Shown here in pieces: positions 21,101 through 30,412 of a stretch of 54,973 bases of DNA. The translations under genes and the position numbers were made by a program. This DNA comes from XYA12-FULL-58-9 sp001798605. GTDB lineage: Bacteria > Myxococcota > XYA12-FULL-58-9. Numbering within the stretch: position 1 is the first letter of the stretch; the number at the start of each line of letters is the position of its first letter. Below the pieces are notes generated by a model. That model was not told the origin of the DNA, did not search any database, and saw only the letters and a list, made by a program, of their open reading frames with translations. Location of the stretch: the NCBI GenBank assembly GCA_036736205.1, contig DAINMX010000013.1, forward strand, positions 1-54,973, in the 5' to 3' direction.

Positions 21101-21948
21101 TCGAACACCAGCCTGTCGATGCGGCGCTCTTGATAGAGCAGTACACCGTTGACCCAAATTTTTGCAGGCATCCCCAATTGCAGACGCAACTCATAGTTGC
21201 CTGCTGTCTCGGCGCGGACACTGCCGACGGCGTAGGCTATCGACCAACTCGCGGGGTGCATGATTGCAGAGAGATCCACCTGATGGGTCAACGGCACCAA
21301 CGGCGGATTTCTTCTCCAACCGATCGGCAACAGGCTTCCGTCGTAGCTGGCATCTAAATCGATCTCTTTCTCGGGCGGCAGTGGAACGTCGAATCCTTTG
21401 CCCTGGTCATTGTCCCACGTGCCAATCACGGCCAGGGGGATGTGGGTTTGTACGAGGCCAAGGGCCCGACGGGCGGATTCCATTTCCCCGCGCTCAAACA
21501 ACAACTGGGATAACTTCTCGGCAGCTCGCGCCCGCAGAGCCAAGTCGGCATGGCCAACCGCAAGACTTTCGAGAAGCGCGACCAGGCGGCTCTGTTCGCG
21601 AGCAGTCCATGAAATGTCATTCAACATCTCGAGGTGCAGCGCGGCGGCGTCATTGTTCTGGTCGCGCAAGGCGGAAACCAGATGCTCAAACCGGCCTTCG
21701 TGGTCTGCGCGCAGAAACGACAAATACGCAGAGAGCTCATGGTAAACGGCTGAACTCGGCGCAACGGCGCGAGCGCTCTCGACCGCAGATTCCAACTCCT
21801 CGATGGTTCGAGCCACGTAGAATGCGTCCGCAGCGTCCTCTAGCCGACCGCGAGAGGCGTCTGGGGTGCCTACGCGCAACTCCACAGTCGACGTTGAGAC
21901 GCATCCGGCACCACTGAGGAACAATAAGGCTACTGTTCGAAATACCAT
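18169..21948 (-). CDS. Giant TPR lipoprotein with DUF3857 and transglutaminase-like domains
   Basis: A 1259-residue envelope protein. The start at 21948 gives a compact lipoprotein signal, MVFRTVALLFLSGAGC (Cys16); an ATG at 22008 would add a second hydrophobic stretch. Neither has a clear ribosome site. An N-terminal helical region is followed at about 200-320 by a beta-sandwich resembling PA14 or sugar-binding domains (IWVNGVLLY). TPR-like helices fill about 350-650, then come a DUF3857-type beta domain at about 680-890 and a transglutaminase-like domain with Cys944 in YGDCKDKAV, His986 in FNHAIV and Asp1004 in FFDPTAD. The order DUF3857-transglutaminase is a known bacterial pairing of unknown substrate. 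It is the last gene of the pilin cluster. Confidence 0.88.
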   Translation of the reverse strand: MVFRTVALLFLSGAGCVSTSTVELRVGTPDASRGRLEDAADAFYVARTIEELESAVESARAVAPSSAVYHELSAYLSFLRADHEGRFEHLVSALRDQNNDAAALHLEMLNDISWTAREQSRLVALLESLAVGHADLALRARAAEKLSQLLFERGEMESARRALGLVQTHIPLAVIGTWDNDQGKGFDVPLPPEKEIDLDASYDGSLLPIGWRRNPPLVPLTHQVDLSAIMHPASWSIAYAVGSVRAETAGNYELRLQLGMPAKIWVNGVLLYQERRIDRLVFDQIVIPVRLRAGINRVLIKCAQETGTGRISARLTGPNGEAAKGVTSALPQESPVEGESPGDIWNTHAVVESLVAPLPSASARRSIHAMLWGRALGFDNFAVAHGDDILQTYDGSLVARWELAGALWNHGERGRAADLLEALNVQVGGDLLYVRLQQARFLQQESLLRDARDLLTQTRDEHSDAAEVWSRLAVLFQAEGWVEDECNAWVKANELRHDWLENQMALAGCWRNMGYVDRAIEIYDGILDGLPNQLAVLASRQRLARDNNDLELARDLAERLTRVRSDAPWTWLRLAEVERQLDQPEAERETLGRARECSPDAPKAFQELGEVAYQGGDVEGAIDWWQQALVRDPSDEKLANRLSYLAPTSKDPWEQEMPGQQEIDEAVLAASTTRALSGADVVDLMDHEVTRINSDGSTVSFVTQVMVGVNESGRDKLTRVGLRTGGRLRVFHAYAVDAQGRRVQVSSVRDRTARFRGLKVGSAIVLQYRHDEPPVGYLARHVARGWWFQGVARQARLSRWVVWAPRGTRFHEWLSGEVERTENEQGDDVRLSWTARDVPPVIAEPLMPTVHETSLNLMLSTVPDWETFLEWEKALLHEAFRDSSEVEATAKEIFAGLKDPLAKIERLHEFLMKEIRYQQDYENPIAGVRPHPATVVLKRAYGDCKDKAVLFVTLARLVGVEAHFALVRTRSEGPLREEVPMQQFNHAIVFVPKQPGIPTGRFFDPTADALDLGTLPLSDVGAHSLVFDPLSGDHQWRDIPFQAAENNRRETRSHFQLFADGSAEGTQAMATVGYEASAQRQLARNEQKFNQVLQMWVSQAYPGATASEQKAIEVEDLRKPAEVSVLVRSPAHGRVEGGLLKVRLPPVWSPENVFGLAERKHALVLGAPMEFSWQSRLDIPSGSSVTQLPSSGKVDAGCFAYVRTASRQKQQVVVEQKLVVRCERISVGDYATHRTKAEEMIRMQKEELVIRLSATASLR

Positions 21949-22033
21949 GGCAGCTACATAGGCAAACAGGAGCGCGGCAGCAAACCATCCGCATCGAAAG
22001 GTTCCCATGGCAATGTCGGGTGTCGGAATACGC

Positions 22034-23416
22034 TTAATGCACCGTTACAATGCCGTCCTTCACCTGCCCGAGCATCACTGGACGGCTATCGGAGACGACG
22101 ACTTCCCGCACCCCTTGCTGCGATTCGACCCATGCTGCGAGTTTTTGCAGATGCGCAGTCTTGGCTTCCCGTGACAGCGCCGGCCAAGCCACCTTGACAA
22201 ATAGGCATCCCTCAAAGACCTGCGCACTCTCCACCTTGCCGATGTCGGGCAACGCTGTAACCGCGAGCGCTGACGGCTGCGGACCCCGAGGCAGCACGTG
22301 TAGCCACAGGGCCCAGCCAATGGCTGCGACGACCGTTAGAGCAAGCAAGGAGCCGGCAACAGCACGTAGGGGCGTCGTTTGAATCCGAGGCCATTTGCGC
22401 CGCGACGGCTTCTTGACCCTCGCTCGCTGTAACTCTAGGTCACGCTTAGCAGTCTCATTTTCCAACGCAGCGAGGCCATCATACTCCGGAAAGCTCCTAC
22501 GCAATGTCGTCAGGTGCAAACGGGCAAGCTGCACATTTTCGAGAGAACCGAGAGCCAATCTAACTATCCGAATATGAATGTCGGCGGCGTTACCGGGAGA
22601 CATCACCAGAGCCTGTTCCAACAGGTTGACAGCCTCAGCCAGACGACCCGCCCGCTCCGCACGCACAGCGTTAGCCAAATAGTCCCGGGCCCTCTCGTCT
22701 ACGAAGGGCCGATTGGCCGCCACTTGTTCCTCCGTAGTCACAGGTCCAGCAACTTCGATGATGACGTCGCTGAGATCCAATTGGATATGGACGCAGCCCT
22801 GAGCCGCCAATTGCCGAAGAGCGCCTAGTGCCTCACTCACCGACAGCCCGCTCGCCCTGGCCACCTCATCGGCGGTGCGACGTCCATCGACTAGGCTCAG
22901 CACGTGGATCAGTTGCGGCTGCAGCCCAGCGACCGTCGCCCTCGGCAGCGGCACCGAATCGAGGGGCACCGCACCACTGACTTCTTCAGGCACCTCAGAC
23001 GCCTCAGACGCCGCAGCCGCCGCAGACGCCGCAGTTGTTGCGCCGAGCTGGGACGGCGCAGCAACAACTGGCTCGGCAACCAGATCGCCGATGAAACCGC
23101 GGATCCTATCAAGAAGCTCCTTATCGAGATTGACAAACCGAAGCCCGAGTCCAACCATTTTGCCCACATCGTTACGCACATGCCGAACCACTTCGCAAAT
23201 TGTCGGTATCTCCAGAGCGGTCTTGGTGTGAATGAGCCGCAACGGCATGCAGTGTCCCGGTGGATAGGGCACAGCCGTCTCGATAAACAATCCACCCTCA
23301 GAGATGTCATGGGCTAGGCCGCCGTTGACAACGCCGAGCTGCGCCACGTGAACACGAACGGCAACGTCATAGCGCTGATTTCTACGCCGGTCCTGTGCCG
23401 GTGCGTCGCCGGCCAT
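22034..23416 (-). CDS. PilZ-winged helix-TPR membrane protein
   Basis: A 460-residue protein with its cytoplasmic part first. The PilZ domain (about 8-110) shows R11xxxR15 and DISEGG at 37-42, the c-di-GMP-binding signature. An Ala/Glu-rich linker follows at about 120-150. A winged-helix-like segment at about 162-215 reads DGRRTADEVARASGLS, as in PatA/DUF4388-associated domains. TPR-like helices lie at about 240-320, one transmembrane helix at about 352-374, and a small periplasmic domain closes the protein. The ATG at 23416 is two bases after the pilin stop and has GGGAG ten bases ahead, so the two genes are coupled. I infer a c-di-GMP-responsive role linked to the pilin or envelope. Confidence 0.85.
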   Translation of the reverse strand: MAGDAPAQDRRRNQRYDVAVRVHVAQLGVVNGGLAHDISEGGLFIETAVPYPPGHCMPLRLIHTKTALEIPTICEVVRHVRNDVGKMVGLGLRFVNLDKELLDRIRGFIGDLVAEPVVAAPSQLGATTAASAAAAASEASEVPEEVSGAVPLDSVPLPRATVAGLQPQLIHVLSLVDGRRTADEVARASGLSVSEALGALRQLAAQGCVHIQLDLSDVIIEVAGPVTTEEQVAANRPFVDERARDYLANAVRAERAGRLAEAVNLLEQALVMSPGNAADIHIRIVRLALGSLENVQLARLHLTTLRRSFPEYDGLAALENETAKRDLELQRARVKKPSRRKWPRIQTTPLRAVAGSLLALTVVAAIGWALWLHVLPRGPQPSALAVTALPDIGKVESAQVFEGCLFVKVAWPALSREAKTAHLQKLAAWVESQQGVREVVVSDSRPVMLGQVKDGIVTVH

Positions 23417-23418
23417 CG

Positions 23419-23931
23419 TCAATCTCCCAGATCGTCAATAACGGAGGTGAGTAGATTGTCAGAATCGAGGGTCCATTTCTCCAACACGGAGTCTTGGTCG
23501 AGGTTAGCGGCGGCCCCAACAACGAAGCGATCTTTGGTCACCTCAGACGTCGGCAAGTTGGCCTCACGCAGTGGATTGCCAAATGCATCGATCATCAATT
23601 TGGTTGAATATCCTGAGACGCGTGTGCGCAGCTCAGCCGTATCATTGACCCCGCTCGCCGACGGCACCGCATCTGTTGTGAAACCGTAGATGAACTTCGG
23701 AGAACCCGTGACGACGTAACCCACCCTCTCGAGGTTGTCTGTGAAGGTGTCATGCTCGCCTCGAAAAGCCAGCTCTGAACGATAGATGGCCCCAAGATTT
23801 GACTTGGCCTCAGCTCGCACAGCCTTCGCTCTGTGCGCAAAGATGAATCCCACCGCCAAAGTGGCCATAATGGCAATAATGGCCACCACAATCATCAACT
23901 CCATAAGCGTGAAGCCTCTGTTCTTGCGCAT
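23419..23931 (-). CDS. Type IV pilin-like protein
   Basis: A 170-residue prepilin. The leader is MRKNRG, cleaved before Phe, and the mature N-terminus FTLMELMIVVAIIAIMATLA has Glu5 and the long hydrophobic helix of class IVa pilins. The C-terminal globular domain has a GFTTDA...SGVNDTAELR stretch but no Cys pair of the PilA type. The gene may encode a major or a minor pilin, or a pseudopilin. No other pil genes are in the window. It is the first gene of a cluster with the PilZ membrane protein (stop to start 2 bp) and the DUF3857 lipoprotein. I looked for a sigma-54 site upstream and did not find one. Confidence 0.9.
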   Translation of the reverse strand: MRKNRGFTLMELMIVVAIIAIMATLAVGFIFAHRAKAVRAEAKSNLGAIYRSELAFRGEHDTFTDNLERVGYVVTGSPKFIYGFTTDAVPSASGVNDTAELRTRVSGYSTKLMIDAFGNPLREANLPTSEVTKDRFVVGAAANLDQDSVLEKWTLDSDNLLTSVIDDLGD

Positions 23932-24111
23932 GTTGGAAACCCTCGATGGAAAATATCATAGCGGCCTGCAGGCGCAATTGCAGCAGGTATCTTTGCTCTT
24001 CGATGGCCGCGTTCCCAGATTTCGCCAGCCCCACGTGGAATTGCGCAAATGATGGACACCCCTTTTTCCGAATGTGCCCTAGTCGTTGGAGGTCATGGGA
24101 TCCGCGTCTCC

Positions 24112-25896
24112 TCACTTGAACTGCAGCTCCACCAATCGGTGATAAACCCCGCCACGCCGCATCAACTCTCGGTGGTCGCCTTCCTCAACGACGGCACCAT
24201 GTTGCAGCACCAGAATGCGGTCAACTCGTTGAATCGTCGACAATCGATGCGCAACGATGATTGCCGTTCGGCCCCGCATGAGCAACTCGACAGCTGCCTC
24301 GATATGCGCCTCAGTCTCTGAGTCGACGTTACTCGTCGCCTCATCCAGAATGAGAATCTCGGGATCCAAAGCCAGCGCGCGAGCAAACGCCAAAAGCTGC
24401 CGTTCACCTGCGGAGAAATTTTTCGCCAATTCTTGCACTGGAGTGTCGTATCCCGCTGGCAGCCGCAACAGGAACGACTCAGCACGTACTGCGCGAGCCG
24501 CCCCACGAATGGCCTCCTCCGTGACAGTGTCTGTGAGGGCGAGGTTGTCCATCACCGTGCCGGTAAACAAATGAACATCCTGCATGACCACCGCAAACAA
24601 TCGGCGCAGATCTCCGAGGTTGAGACGCCGAATGTCGACTCCGTCGACGCAGACGCTCCCTTTTTGAACGTCATAGGATCGGTTGAGAAGTTTGAGGATG
24701 GTTGTCTTGCCAGAACCTGTCGCTCCGACCAACGCCACCCGCTCGCCTTTGCGCACACACACATTGAGGTCGCGCAATATCCAGCCAGCACTGTCAACTG
24801 GCTCGTTGTACGCAAACCACACCCCACGCAATTCGATCGACTCGCGGACTCTGGCAACCGGTTGCGGCGACAGTGGTGACTCAATGACGATCTTTTCATC
24901 CAAGAGTTGAAGACAACGTTCGGCCGCCACCAAGGCGGCCTGGATGATCGTGTATTTCATTGACAGATCGCGGATGGGAACAAAGAAACGGCGCACGTAC
25001 TGGATGAAAGCGACGAAGGTGCCTGCTCCCACCGCTCCCGTTGAAAGGTCAACCGCGCCGTACCAGATGAGCGCTGCGATCGCGGCTGTGCCTATGGCCT
25101 CGACCACAGCATACAACAAGGCGTCAAACTGGATCGCGGTGCGATTCGCATCGCGATATCCTCGACTGAGAGCCACAAACTCTTGTTCAGACCGTTCTTG
25201 CTGTCGAAACACCTGAACAACACTCATGCCAGCGATGTGCTCATTTAGGTACGTGTTGATGGCGGCGAGGTGCCGCCTGATCGCGCGGAAGGCCTTGCGA
25301 GCATAGTTTCGAAAAACGGCCATCAACACCAACAACGGCGGTGCCACAAGGAACGCAAACAAGGTAAGGCGAACATCGAGCCAAAGCATCATGCCAATCA
25401 ACGCGGCCAGGGTAACGAGGTCGCCAATGACCGTCACAGCGCCAGTCGCGAAGACATCACCAAGCGCCTCGACGTCATTGGTCAATCGGGTGAGCACTCG
25501 ACCAACGGGTTGACGGTCGAAAAAAGCAGCCGGCAGTTTTTGGACGTGCCGAAACAGATCTGCCCGGAGAGTCATCACGGACCGCTGGCCAAGCACGCTC
25601 ATTGCCATCTGTGAAGCAAAGCCGGCACCATATTCGACCGCCAGCGCAACCACGTACACCAACGCAAGACGGCGCAGGAGCTCAAGGTCTGCCCCAGGAA
25701 TTGCAACATCGAGAATCTGGCGTACAAGGTATGGCGGTGCCACCACGGTCAAGGCGTCTATCGGGTAAAGAGCGAGGGCCACAATGAAGAGACGTTTGTG
25801 TACCGCAATGTAACCAAACAACCGCCGCAGCATTCGCCAGTCAGTGCCGGTCTGGCCGCTCTCGTTTGTCGCAGTGCTCTTGCCGGACCCTTTCAC
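24112..25896 (-). CDS. ABC exporter subunit, canonical Walker B half of a heterodimer
   Basis: A 594-residue half-transporter with a six-helix exporter membrane domain (about 20-340) and an ATPase domain. Walker A is GATGSGKTT with Lys397, the Q-loop follows, and Walker B is LILDEATS with the catalytic Glu519. Its signature is altered to FSAGERQ instead of LSGGQ. The partner encoded upstream has the reverse pattern, as in MdlA/MdlB, BmrCD and TmrAB heterodimers that have one active and one degenerate ATP site. It resembles the MdlB/BmrD side. It begins with GTG at 25896, overlapping the partner's stop (GTGA). Drugs, lipids or peptides are possible cargo; nothing here decides. Confidence 0.93.
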   Translation of the reverse strand: MKGSGKSTATNESGQTGTDWRMLRRLFGYIAVHKRLFIVALALYPIDALTVVAPPYLVRQILDVAIPGADLELLRRLALVYVVALAVEYGAGFASQMAMSVLGQRSVMTLRADLFRHVQKLPAAFFDRQPVGRVLTRLTNDVEALGDVFATGAVTVIGDLVTLAALIGMMLWLDVRLTLFAFLVAPPLLVLMAVFRNYARKAFRAIRRHLAAINTYLNEHIAGMSVVQVFRQQERSEQEFVALSRGYRDANRTAIQFDALLYAVVEAIGTAAIAALIWYGAVDLSTGAVGAGTFVAFIQYVRRFFVPIRDLSMKYTIIQAALVAAERCLQLLDEKIVIESPLSPQPVARVRESIELRGVWFAYNEPVDSAGWILRDLNVCVRKGERVALVGATGSGKTTILKLLNRSYDVQKGSVCVDGVDIRRLNLGDLRRLFAVVMQDVHLFTGTVMDNLALTDTVTEEAIRGAARAVRAESFLLRLPAGYDTPVQELAKNFSAGERQLLAFARALALDPEILILDEATSNVDSETEAHIEAAVELLMRGRTAIIVAHRLSTIQRVDRILVLQHGAVVEEGDHRELMRRGGVYHRLVELQFK

Positions 25897-27632
25897 CGGG
25901 AGCCTCCCCGCATATCCCCGTCGAAACCCCGTTCTAGCTCTTGACGCTTCGCAATACGGGCAAATAGGCCACGGCAGGCAAGGAGCTCGTCGTAGCTGCC
26001 TTGTTCTATGATACGCCCTTCGTCGATGACAACGATGGTGTCCGCATGCCGAACGGCGCTGACCCTGTGCGAGACAATGAGCGTCGTCCGACCTTTGCGC
26101 TCGCGGCGCAGCACGTCGACAATCTCTGCTTCTGTCTCCGCGTCTAGGCTCGAGAGCGCGTCATCTAGGAGAAGAATCGGCGGATCGAGCAGAAGCGCCC
26201 TTGCAACCGTGGTCCGTTGTTTCTGTCCTCCCGACAGAGTCAACCCTCGTTCGCCTACCGGGCTCTCGATGCCCAAGGGCAAAACGCGAAGGTCCGGCAA
26301 AAATGCTGCACGCGCCAGAGCTTCGAGGATGTCCTCGCGGGACGCCGCAGGCCGCCCAAAAGCAACATTCTCCGCGAGAGAGCGGGAAAACAAAACATGC
26401 TCTTGGGGCACGTATCCAAAGGCACCACGCAAGACATCGAGGTCGAGCTGTGTCACGTCAACCCCACCCACGAAAATTTGAGAGGCCGGTGTCTCCACCA
26501 GCCGCAGTAACGCTTGGGCCATGACGCTCTTGCCACTGCCCACTGGCCCAACAACGCCCACCGTTTCTCCCCGGGCAATCTTCAAGCTAATACCGTCAAG
26601 AATGCGCCGACCACCGATCTCGATGGTGAGGCTGCGGATGTCGATGGTGGCATCCAATGCGTCTGGTCTGACGATTCCCGAGAGTATCGTCGGCGGCGTG
26701 TCGAGGATCTCCGTGAGCCGGGACATCGCTCCCGAACCTCGCTGCCACATCGCAAGGATCCACCCCAACGCCAAAGCTGGCCAAGACAACAGAGCCATGT
26801 ACTCGACCAAAGCCACGAGTTCCCCCACAGTGAGTCGCTCGTTTAGGACATCCCAAGTGCCAAAATAGAGTCCAACCAGAATGGCCACGTTCGCCATGGT
26901 CAGCCCCAAGCGAGCAAGTCCACTGCGTGACCACGCCAGACGAATGTTGGCATCATAGTAGGCTCGATTGTGCTCATCGAAGAGGCGTGCCTGACGCGAC
27001 TCATTGGCGAACGCTCGCACCACGTGGGCACCAACGAGATTCTCTTGAACGATTCTTGATATGTCACCAGCCGTGTCTCGAACCCGCCGGTTGGCGGAAA
27101 AGAGCACTTTGCCAAGCCTGCGCATGACCCATAGCGCAGGGGGAAAACACGCCAAGCTCAGCAGTGTCAGCTTGGGAGAGATCAACACCATCAGAGGTAC
27201 CGCCCCCAGGAAGGCAAACACTGTATTGATGGCATTGAGCACCCCTGGCCCCAACATCATCCGGACTTGGGTGAGGTCTGCGGTCGCCCTGCTCAACAGG
27301 TCACCGGTGGTGTGTTTACGGTAAAAGGACGGTTGTTGACGAGTAAGGTGGCGATAGAATTCGATGCGCAGGTCCATCTCGATGTCACGCCCGGCGAAGA
27401 ACAAATGGACCCGGCTGAGAACGCGAAAGACGGCCGCTGCTCCAGCAATCAAGACGAGGATCCGCGCGATATCCCGAAGATGCTCCGCGGGCGCACCGCT
27501 CTGCATGCCGTCAATGGCAAAACGGAAGAACTGTGGAATCGTCAATACCGTCGCGTTGGTGAGCAGAAGCATCAAGCCTCCCCACACCCAACGACTCCAG
27601 TAATTGCGAAAATGTGCCCACAGGCGTTGCAT
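25893..27632 (-). CDS. ABC exporter subunit, degenerate-site half of a heterodimer
   Basis: A 579-residue half-transporter with a membrane domain at about 10-310 and an ATPase domain. Walker A is GPVGSGKS with Lys368 and the signature is the canonical LSGGQKQR. Walker B reads LLLDDALSSLD, with Asp491 in the place of the catalytic Glu. That is the hallmark of the MdlA/BmrC-type subunit in heterodimeric exporters. The ATG at 27632 is used; a TTG lies one codon upstream. No strong ribosome site is seen. The gene is transcribed divergently from the M1 aminopeptidase with 81 bp between, and overlaps the second subunit by four bases. Confidence 0.93.
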   Translation of the reverse strand: MQRLWAHFRNYWSRWVWGGLMLLLTNATVLTIPQFFRFAIDGMQSGAPAEHLRDIARILVLIAGAAAVFRVLSRVHLFFAGRDIEMDLRIEFYRHLTRQQPSFYRKHTTGDLLSRATADLTQVRMMLGPGVLNAINTVFAFLGAVPLMVLISPKLTLLSLACFPPALWVMRRLGKVLFSANRRVRDTAGDISRIVQENLVGAHVVRAFANESRQARLFDEHNRAYYDANIRLAWSRSGLARLGLTMANVAILVGLYFGTWDVLNERLTVGELVALVEYMALLSWPALALGWILAMWQRGSGAMSRLTEILDTPPTILSGIVRPDALDATIDIRSLTIEIGGRRILDGISLKIARGETVGVVGPVGSGKSVMAQALLRLVETPASQIFVGGVDVTQLDLDVLRGAFGYVPQEHVLFSRSLAENVAFGRPAASREDILEALARAAFLPDLRVLPLGIESPVGERGLTLSGGQKQRTTVARALLLDPPILLLDDALSSLDAETEAEIVDVLRRERKGRTTLIVSHRVSAVRHADTIVVIDEGRIIEQGSYDELLACRGLFARIAKRQELERGFDGDMRGGSR

Positions 27633-27713
27633 CAATGATGTCTCGGTACCCCATGGTGGTCAGAAAACCAAGGACCTTGTCACTCGACTGTCGCCGAGCT
27701 ACCGTGCTCCATC

Positions 27714-30311
27714 ATGACCCCTTATCGCCTTCCCCGGCATATCTGCCCCGTCGACTACGACGTGACGCTGGAGGCCACACCCCACAAGAAGACGTTCCGC
27801 GGCCGCATGATTATTACTGTCAATGTGCTCGAACCCACGGCATCCATGGAGCTCAACGCGGTGGGTATCGCGGTGCACGATGTCACAGTGACTACCGACT
27901 CCAATAGGCTGAGCACTGCCCACGTCAAAGCGCACCCCGATCGGCAAACTGTCGAGCTCGTTTTCGACAGTCTCGCCCCCAAGGGTCGGCTCGAGATTTC
28001 GCTCCAATTTGATGGAACTGTCAGCCACCATCTCAATGGGCTCTACTTGTCGACGGATGGCGCTGACCATGCAATCGTCAGTCAATGCGAAGCGACAGAT
28101 GCCAGGGCCATCTTTCCCTGCTTCGATGAGCCCCACTTCAAGGCGACACTGCGCTGGACAGTCATCACCAGCACAGACATGCACGTCGTCACGAACGGAG
28201 CTCTCGTCGCGAGGAGTGAACGAGATGGCCTCGCAGTGTTTGAGTTCTCGCGCACGCCGCCGATATCGAGTTACCTCGCCGCTGTGGCCATCGGTGTTTT
28301 TGAGTCGACCACACCAAGAGTGGTAGGAAACACCCCCTGCCGGATCCTCTGTGGTCCTGGTCGAATTGCGCAGACTCAATTTGCCCTTGAGGCGACAACA
28401 CACCTCTTGCCCTGGTTCGAGGACTACTTCGGCTGTGCGTATCATTTTTCCAAGCTTGACCAACTGGCCGTACCTGGCTTCGATGCCGGGGCCATGGAGA
28501 ACGTGGGGGCGATCTTCTACCGGCAGAGCCTGCTCTTGATGCAACCAGATGCCACCTCGTGGTTCGCGCTGAAACGGATAGCGGAGGTCATCGCCCACGA
28601 AATTGCGCATATGTGGTTTGGCAACCTCGTGACGATGGAGTGGTGGGACGACCTCTGGCTCAACGAGGCCTTCGCCACCTGGATTGCCTTCAAGGCCGTC
28701 GATCTTTGGCATCCTGAATGGCGCATGTGGGATGACTCATTTGAGTCGGCGCAATCCGCTCTGTCAGCCGACGCGATGGAACACACCCACCCCATTTTCA
28801 CGCCAGTTGCGAGCCCCGATGAAGCGACGGAGATGTTCGACGTTATCACTTATGAGAAGGGTTGCGCTGTCTTGCGGATGCTGGAAAAATACTTGGGCGA
28901 AGACACCTTTCGCAGTGGTGTTCGCCGTTACATGAAAGATTTCTCCGAAGGAAACGCCAACCGCAAAGATTTGTGGAATGTGCTCTCTACCTGCTCGGAC
29001 AAACCCGTTGCTGAAATGATGGAGAGCTGGGTCACTCAATCGGGATTGCCACTGGTCAAAGTGACTACCCGCACCCATGGCCGTGATTTGGTGCTGCACT
29101 TCGAACAGAAACGTTTCTTCGCCAGTCCCAAGGCGATGGGTCGCCCGAATGACCAACGCTGGAGCATCCCATTGGCCGTTCGCTTCGCCAACGCCGACGG
29201 CGTGCACGATCGGCAGCTGCTTCTGTGCGATCGCGAGACGACGTTGCGCCTCACTTCGGACGCGCCCATTCGTTGGACGTACGCCAACGCCGACGGCATG
29301 GGCTTCTATCGGCTTCAACTCGATGACAGAACTCTATGCGACGTTCTCAACAACGGCCTGCGTCAACTGTGCCCCACAGAGCGCGCAAACCTCCTCGATG
29401 ATCAATGGGCGCTCGTGCGATGCGGCGAATCGACCATCAGTCGTTTCATGACGGTGCTCGCCTCTTTTCGCAAAGAGAGGGATTTCTTGGTCACTCGAGC
29501 CCTGGCCAACCGTCTTGAATACATCGATAACTTCCTTGCCCGAGATGAGGAACGACCGCTGTTGCGTGACTTCATCGGTTGGCTCTTCGAAACACAGATT
29601 GGGTCCTTGGGATTCGAGCCAAAACCAGGAGAATCTGCGGAGACAACAGTCCGCAGAGCCGCCGTGGTACGGCTTCTCGGTGCCACCACTCGAAACAACC
29701 AAATCCTCAACTACGCAGAAACACAACAGCTCGCGGAAGTGCAGAATCCGTTGAGCGTACATCCCGACCTGGCTCGGGTTTGGATTGCGCTCGCCGCCAT
29801 CCGTGGAGATCGCCCCCGATTCGACTCCTTCGTGTCGACCTTCCTGGAACGGCAGAAAGGACATTGCTCGCCAGAAATCAGCGGCCGGTACCTTGCGGCC
29901 CTTGGCCATTTCGAAGATCCCGACGCTGTCGAAGAATCGCTGCGATTGTGCCTCGTGGGTACCGTGCCACAGGACCAAACGCGAACCGTGCTGACACCAC
30001 TTCTGTGGTCGCGACACACGGCACGGCGCGCTTGGACGTTCTTGCGGGACAACTGGACCACTCTCGCTCAAAGAATGGGGTCCATGGGAATCGCCCGACT
30101 CGTTGAGTCAACAGGCAGTCTGCCGATGGAACTGCGTAACGAGGTGGAGCAATTCTTTGGAAACACCCCGGTTCCAGGTGCAGAGCGCGCGATCCAGAAA
30201 GCGCTCGAGCAGCTCGATCTCCGGAGCGAGCTCATCACACGAGAATCACAGCGACTTTCGACCTGGTTGCGGCGTGACGCCAAGCATTACAAAGACTTGG
30301 GTGAGGACTGA
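27714..30311 (+). CDS. M1-family zinc aminopeptidase
   Basis: An 865-residue aminopeptidase that removes N-terminal residues from peptides. It starts directly with the M1 N-terminal beta domain, without a signal peptide, so it should be cytoplasmic. The GAMEN exopeptidase motif is at 259-263. The zinc site is HEIAH at 295-299 with Glu318 in NEAFA, at the family spacing of 18 residues. The catalytic Tyr is in VITYEKG. A long helical C-terminal domain follows, as in ERAP-type members (PepN of E. coli is close in length). No Shine-Dalgarno sequence is seen before ATG 27714. It is divergent from the ABC exporter pair. Confidence 0.96.
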   Translation: MTPYRLPRHICPVDYDVTLEATPHKKTFRGRMIITVNVLEPTASMELNAVGIAVHDVTVTTDSNRLSTAHVKAHPDRQTVELVFDSLAPKGRLEISLQFDGTVSHHLNGLYLSTDGADHAIVSQCEATDARAIFPCFDEPHFKATLRWTVITSTDMHVVTNGALVARSERDGLAVFEFSRTPPISSYLAAVAIGVFESTTPRVVGNTPCRILCGPGRIAQTQFALEATTHLLPWFEDYFGCAYHFSKLDQLAVPGFDAGAMENVGAIFYRQSLLLMQPDATSWFALKRIAEVIAHEIAHMWFGNLVTMEWWDDLWLNEAFATWIAFKAVDLWHPEWRMWDDSFESAQSALSADAMEHTHPIFTPVASPDEATEMFDVITYEKGCAVLRMLEKYLGEDTFRSGVRRYMKDFSEGNANRKDLWNVLSTCSDKPVAEMMESWVTQSGLPLVKVTTRTHGRDLVLHFEQKRFFASPKAMGRPNDQRWSIPLAVRFANADGVHDRQLLLCDRETTLRLTSDAPIRWTYANADGMGFYRLQLDDRTLCDVLNNGLRQLCPTERANLLDDQWALVRCGESTISRFMTVLASFRKERDFLVTRALANRLEYIDNFLARDEERPLLRDFIGWLFETQIGSLGFEPKPGESAETTVRRAAVVRLLGATTRNNQILNYAETQQLAEVQNPLSVHPDLARVWIALAAIRGDRPRFDSFVSTFLERQKGHCSPEISGRYLAALGHFEDPDAVEESLRLCLVGTVPQDQTRTVLTPLLWSRHTARRAWTFLRDNWTTLAQRMGSMGIARLVESTGSLPMELRNEVEQFFGNTPVPGAERAIQKALEQLDLRSELITRESQRLSTWLRRDAKHYKDLGED

Positions 30312-30412
30312 GTTGATGAAAACGTAATGGTATTCGCCAATGCAATCCGATTTGCTGTTCTTGTGGCCAGAACCGGGTCAAGATCCCCCCGCAGACAATC
30401 GGAACATAGACG

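Noticed and set aside
23932..24111. Sigma-54 promoter upstream of the pilin gene
   Set aside because: TGG and TTGC elements were looked for, but no pair at the right spacing was found.
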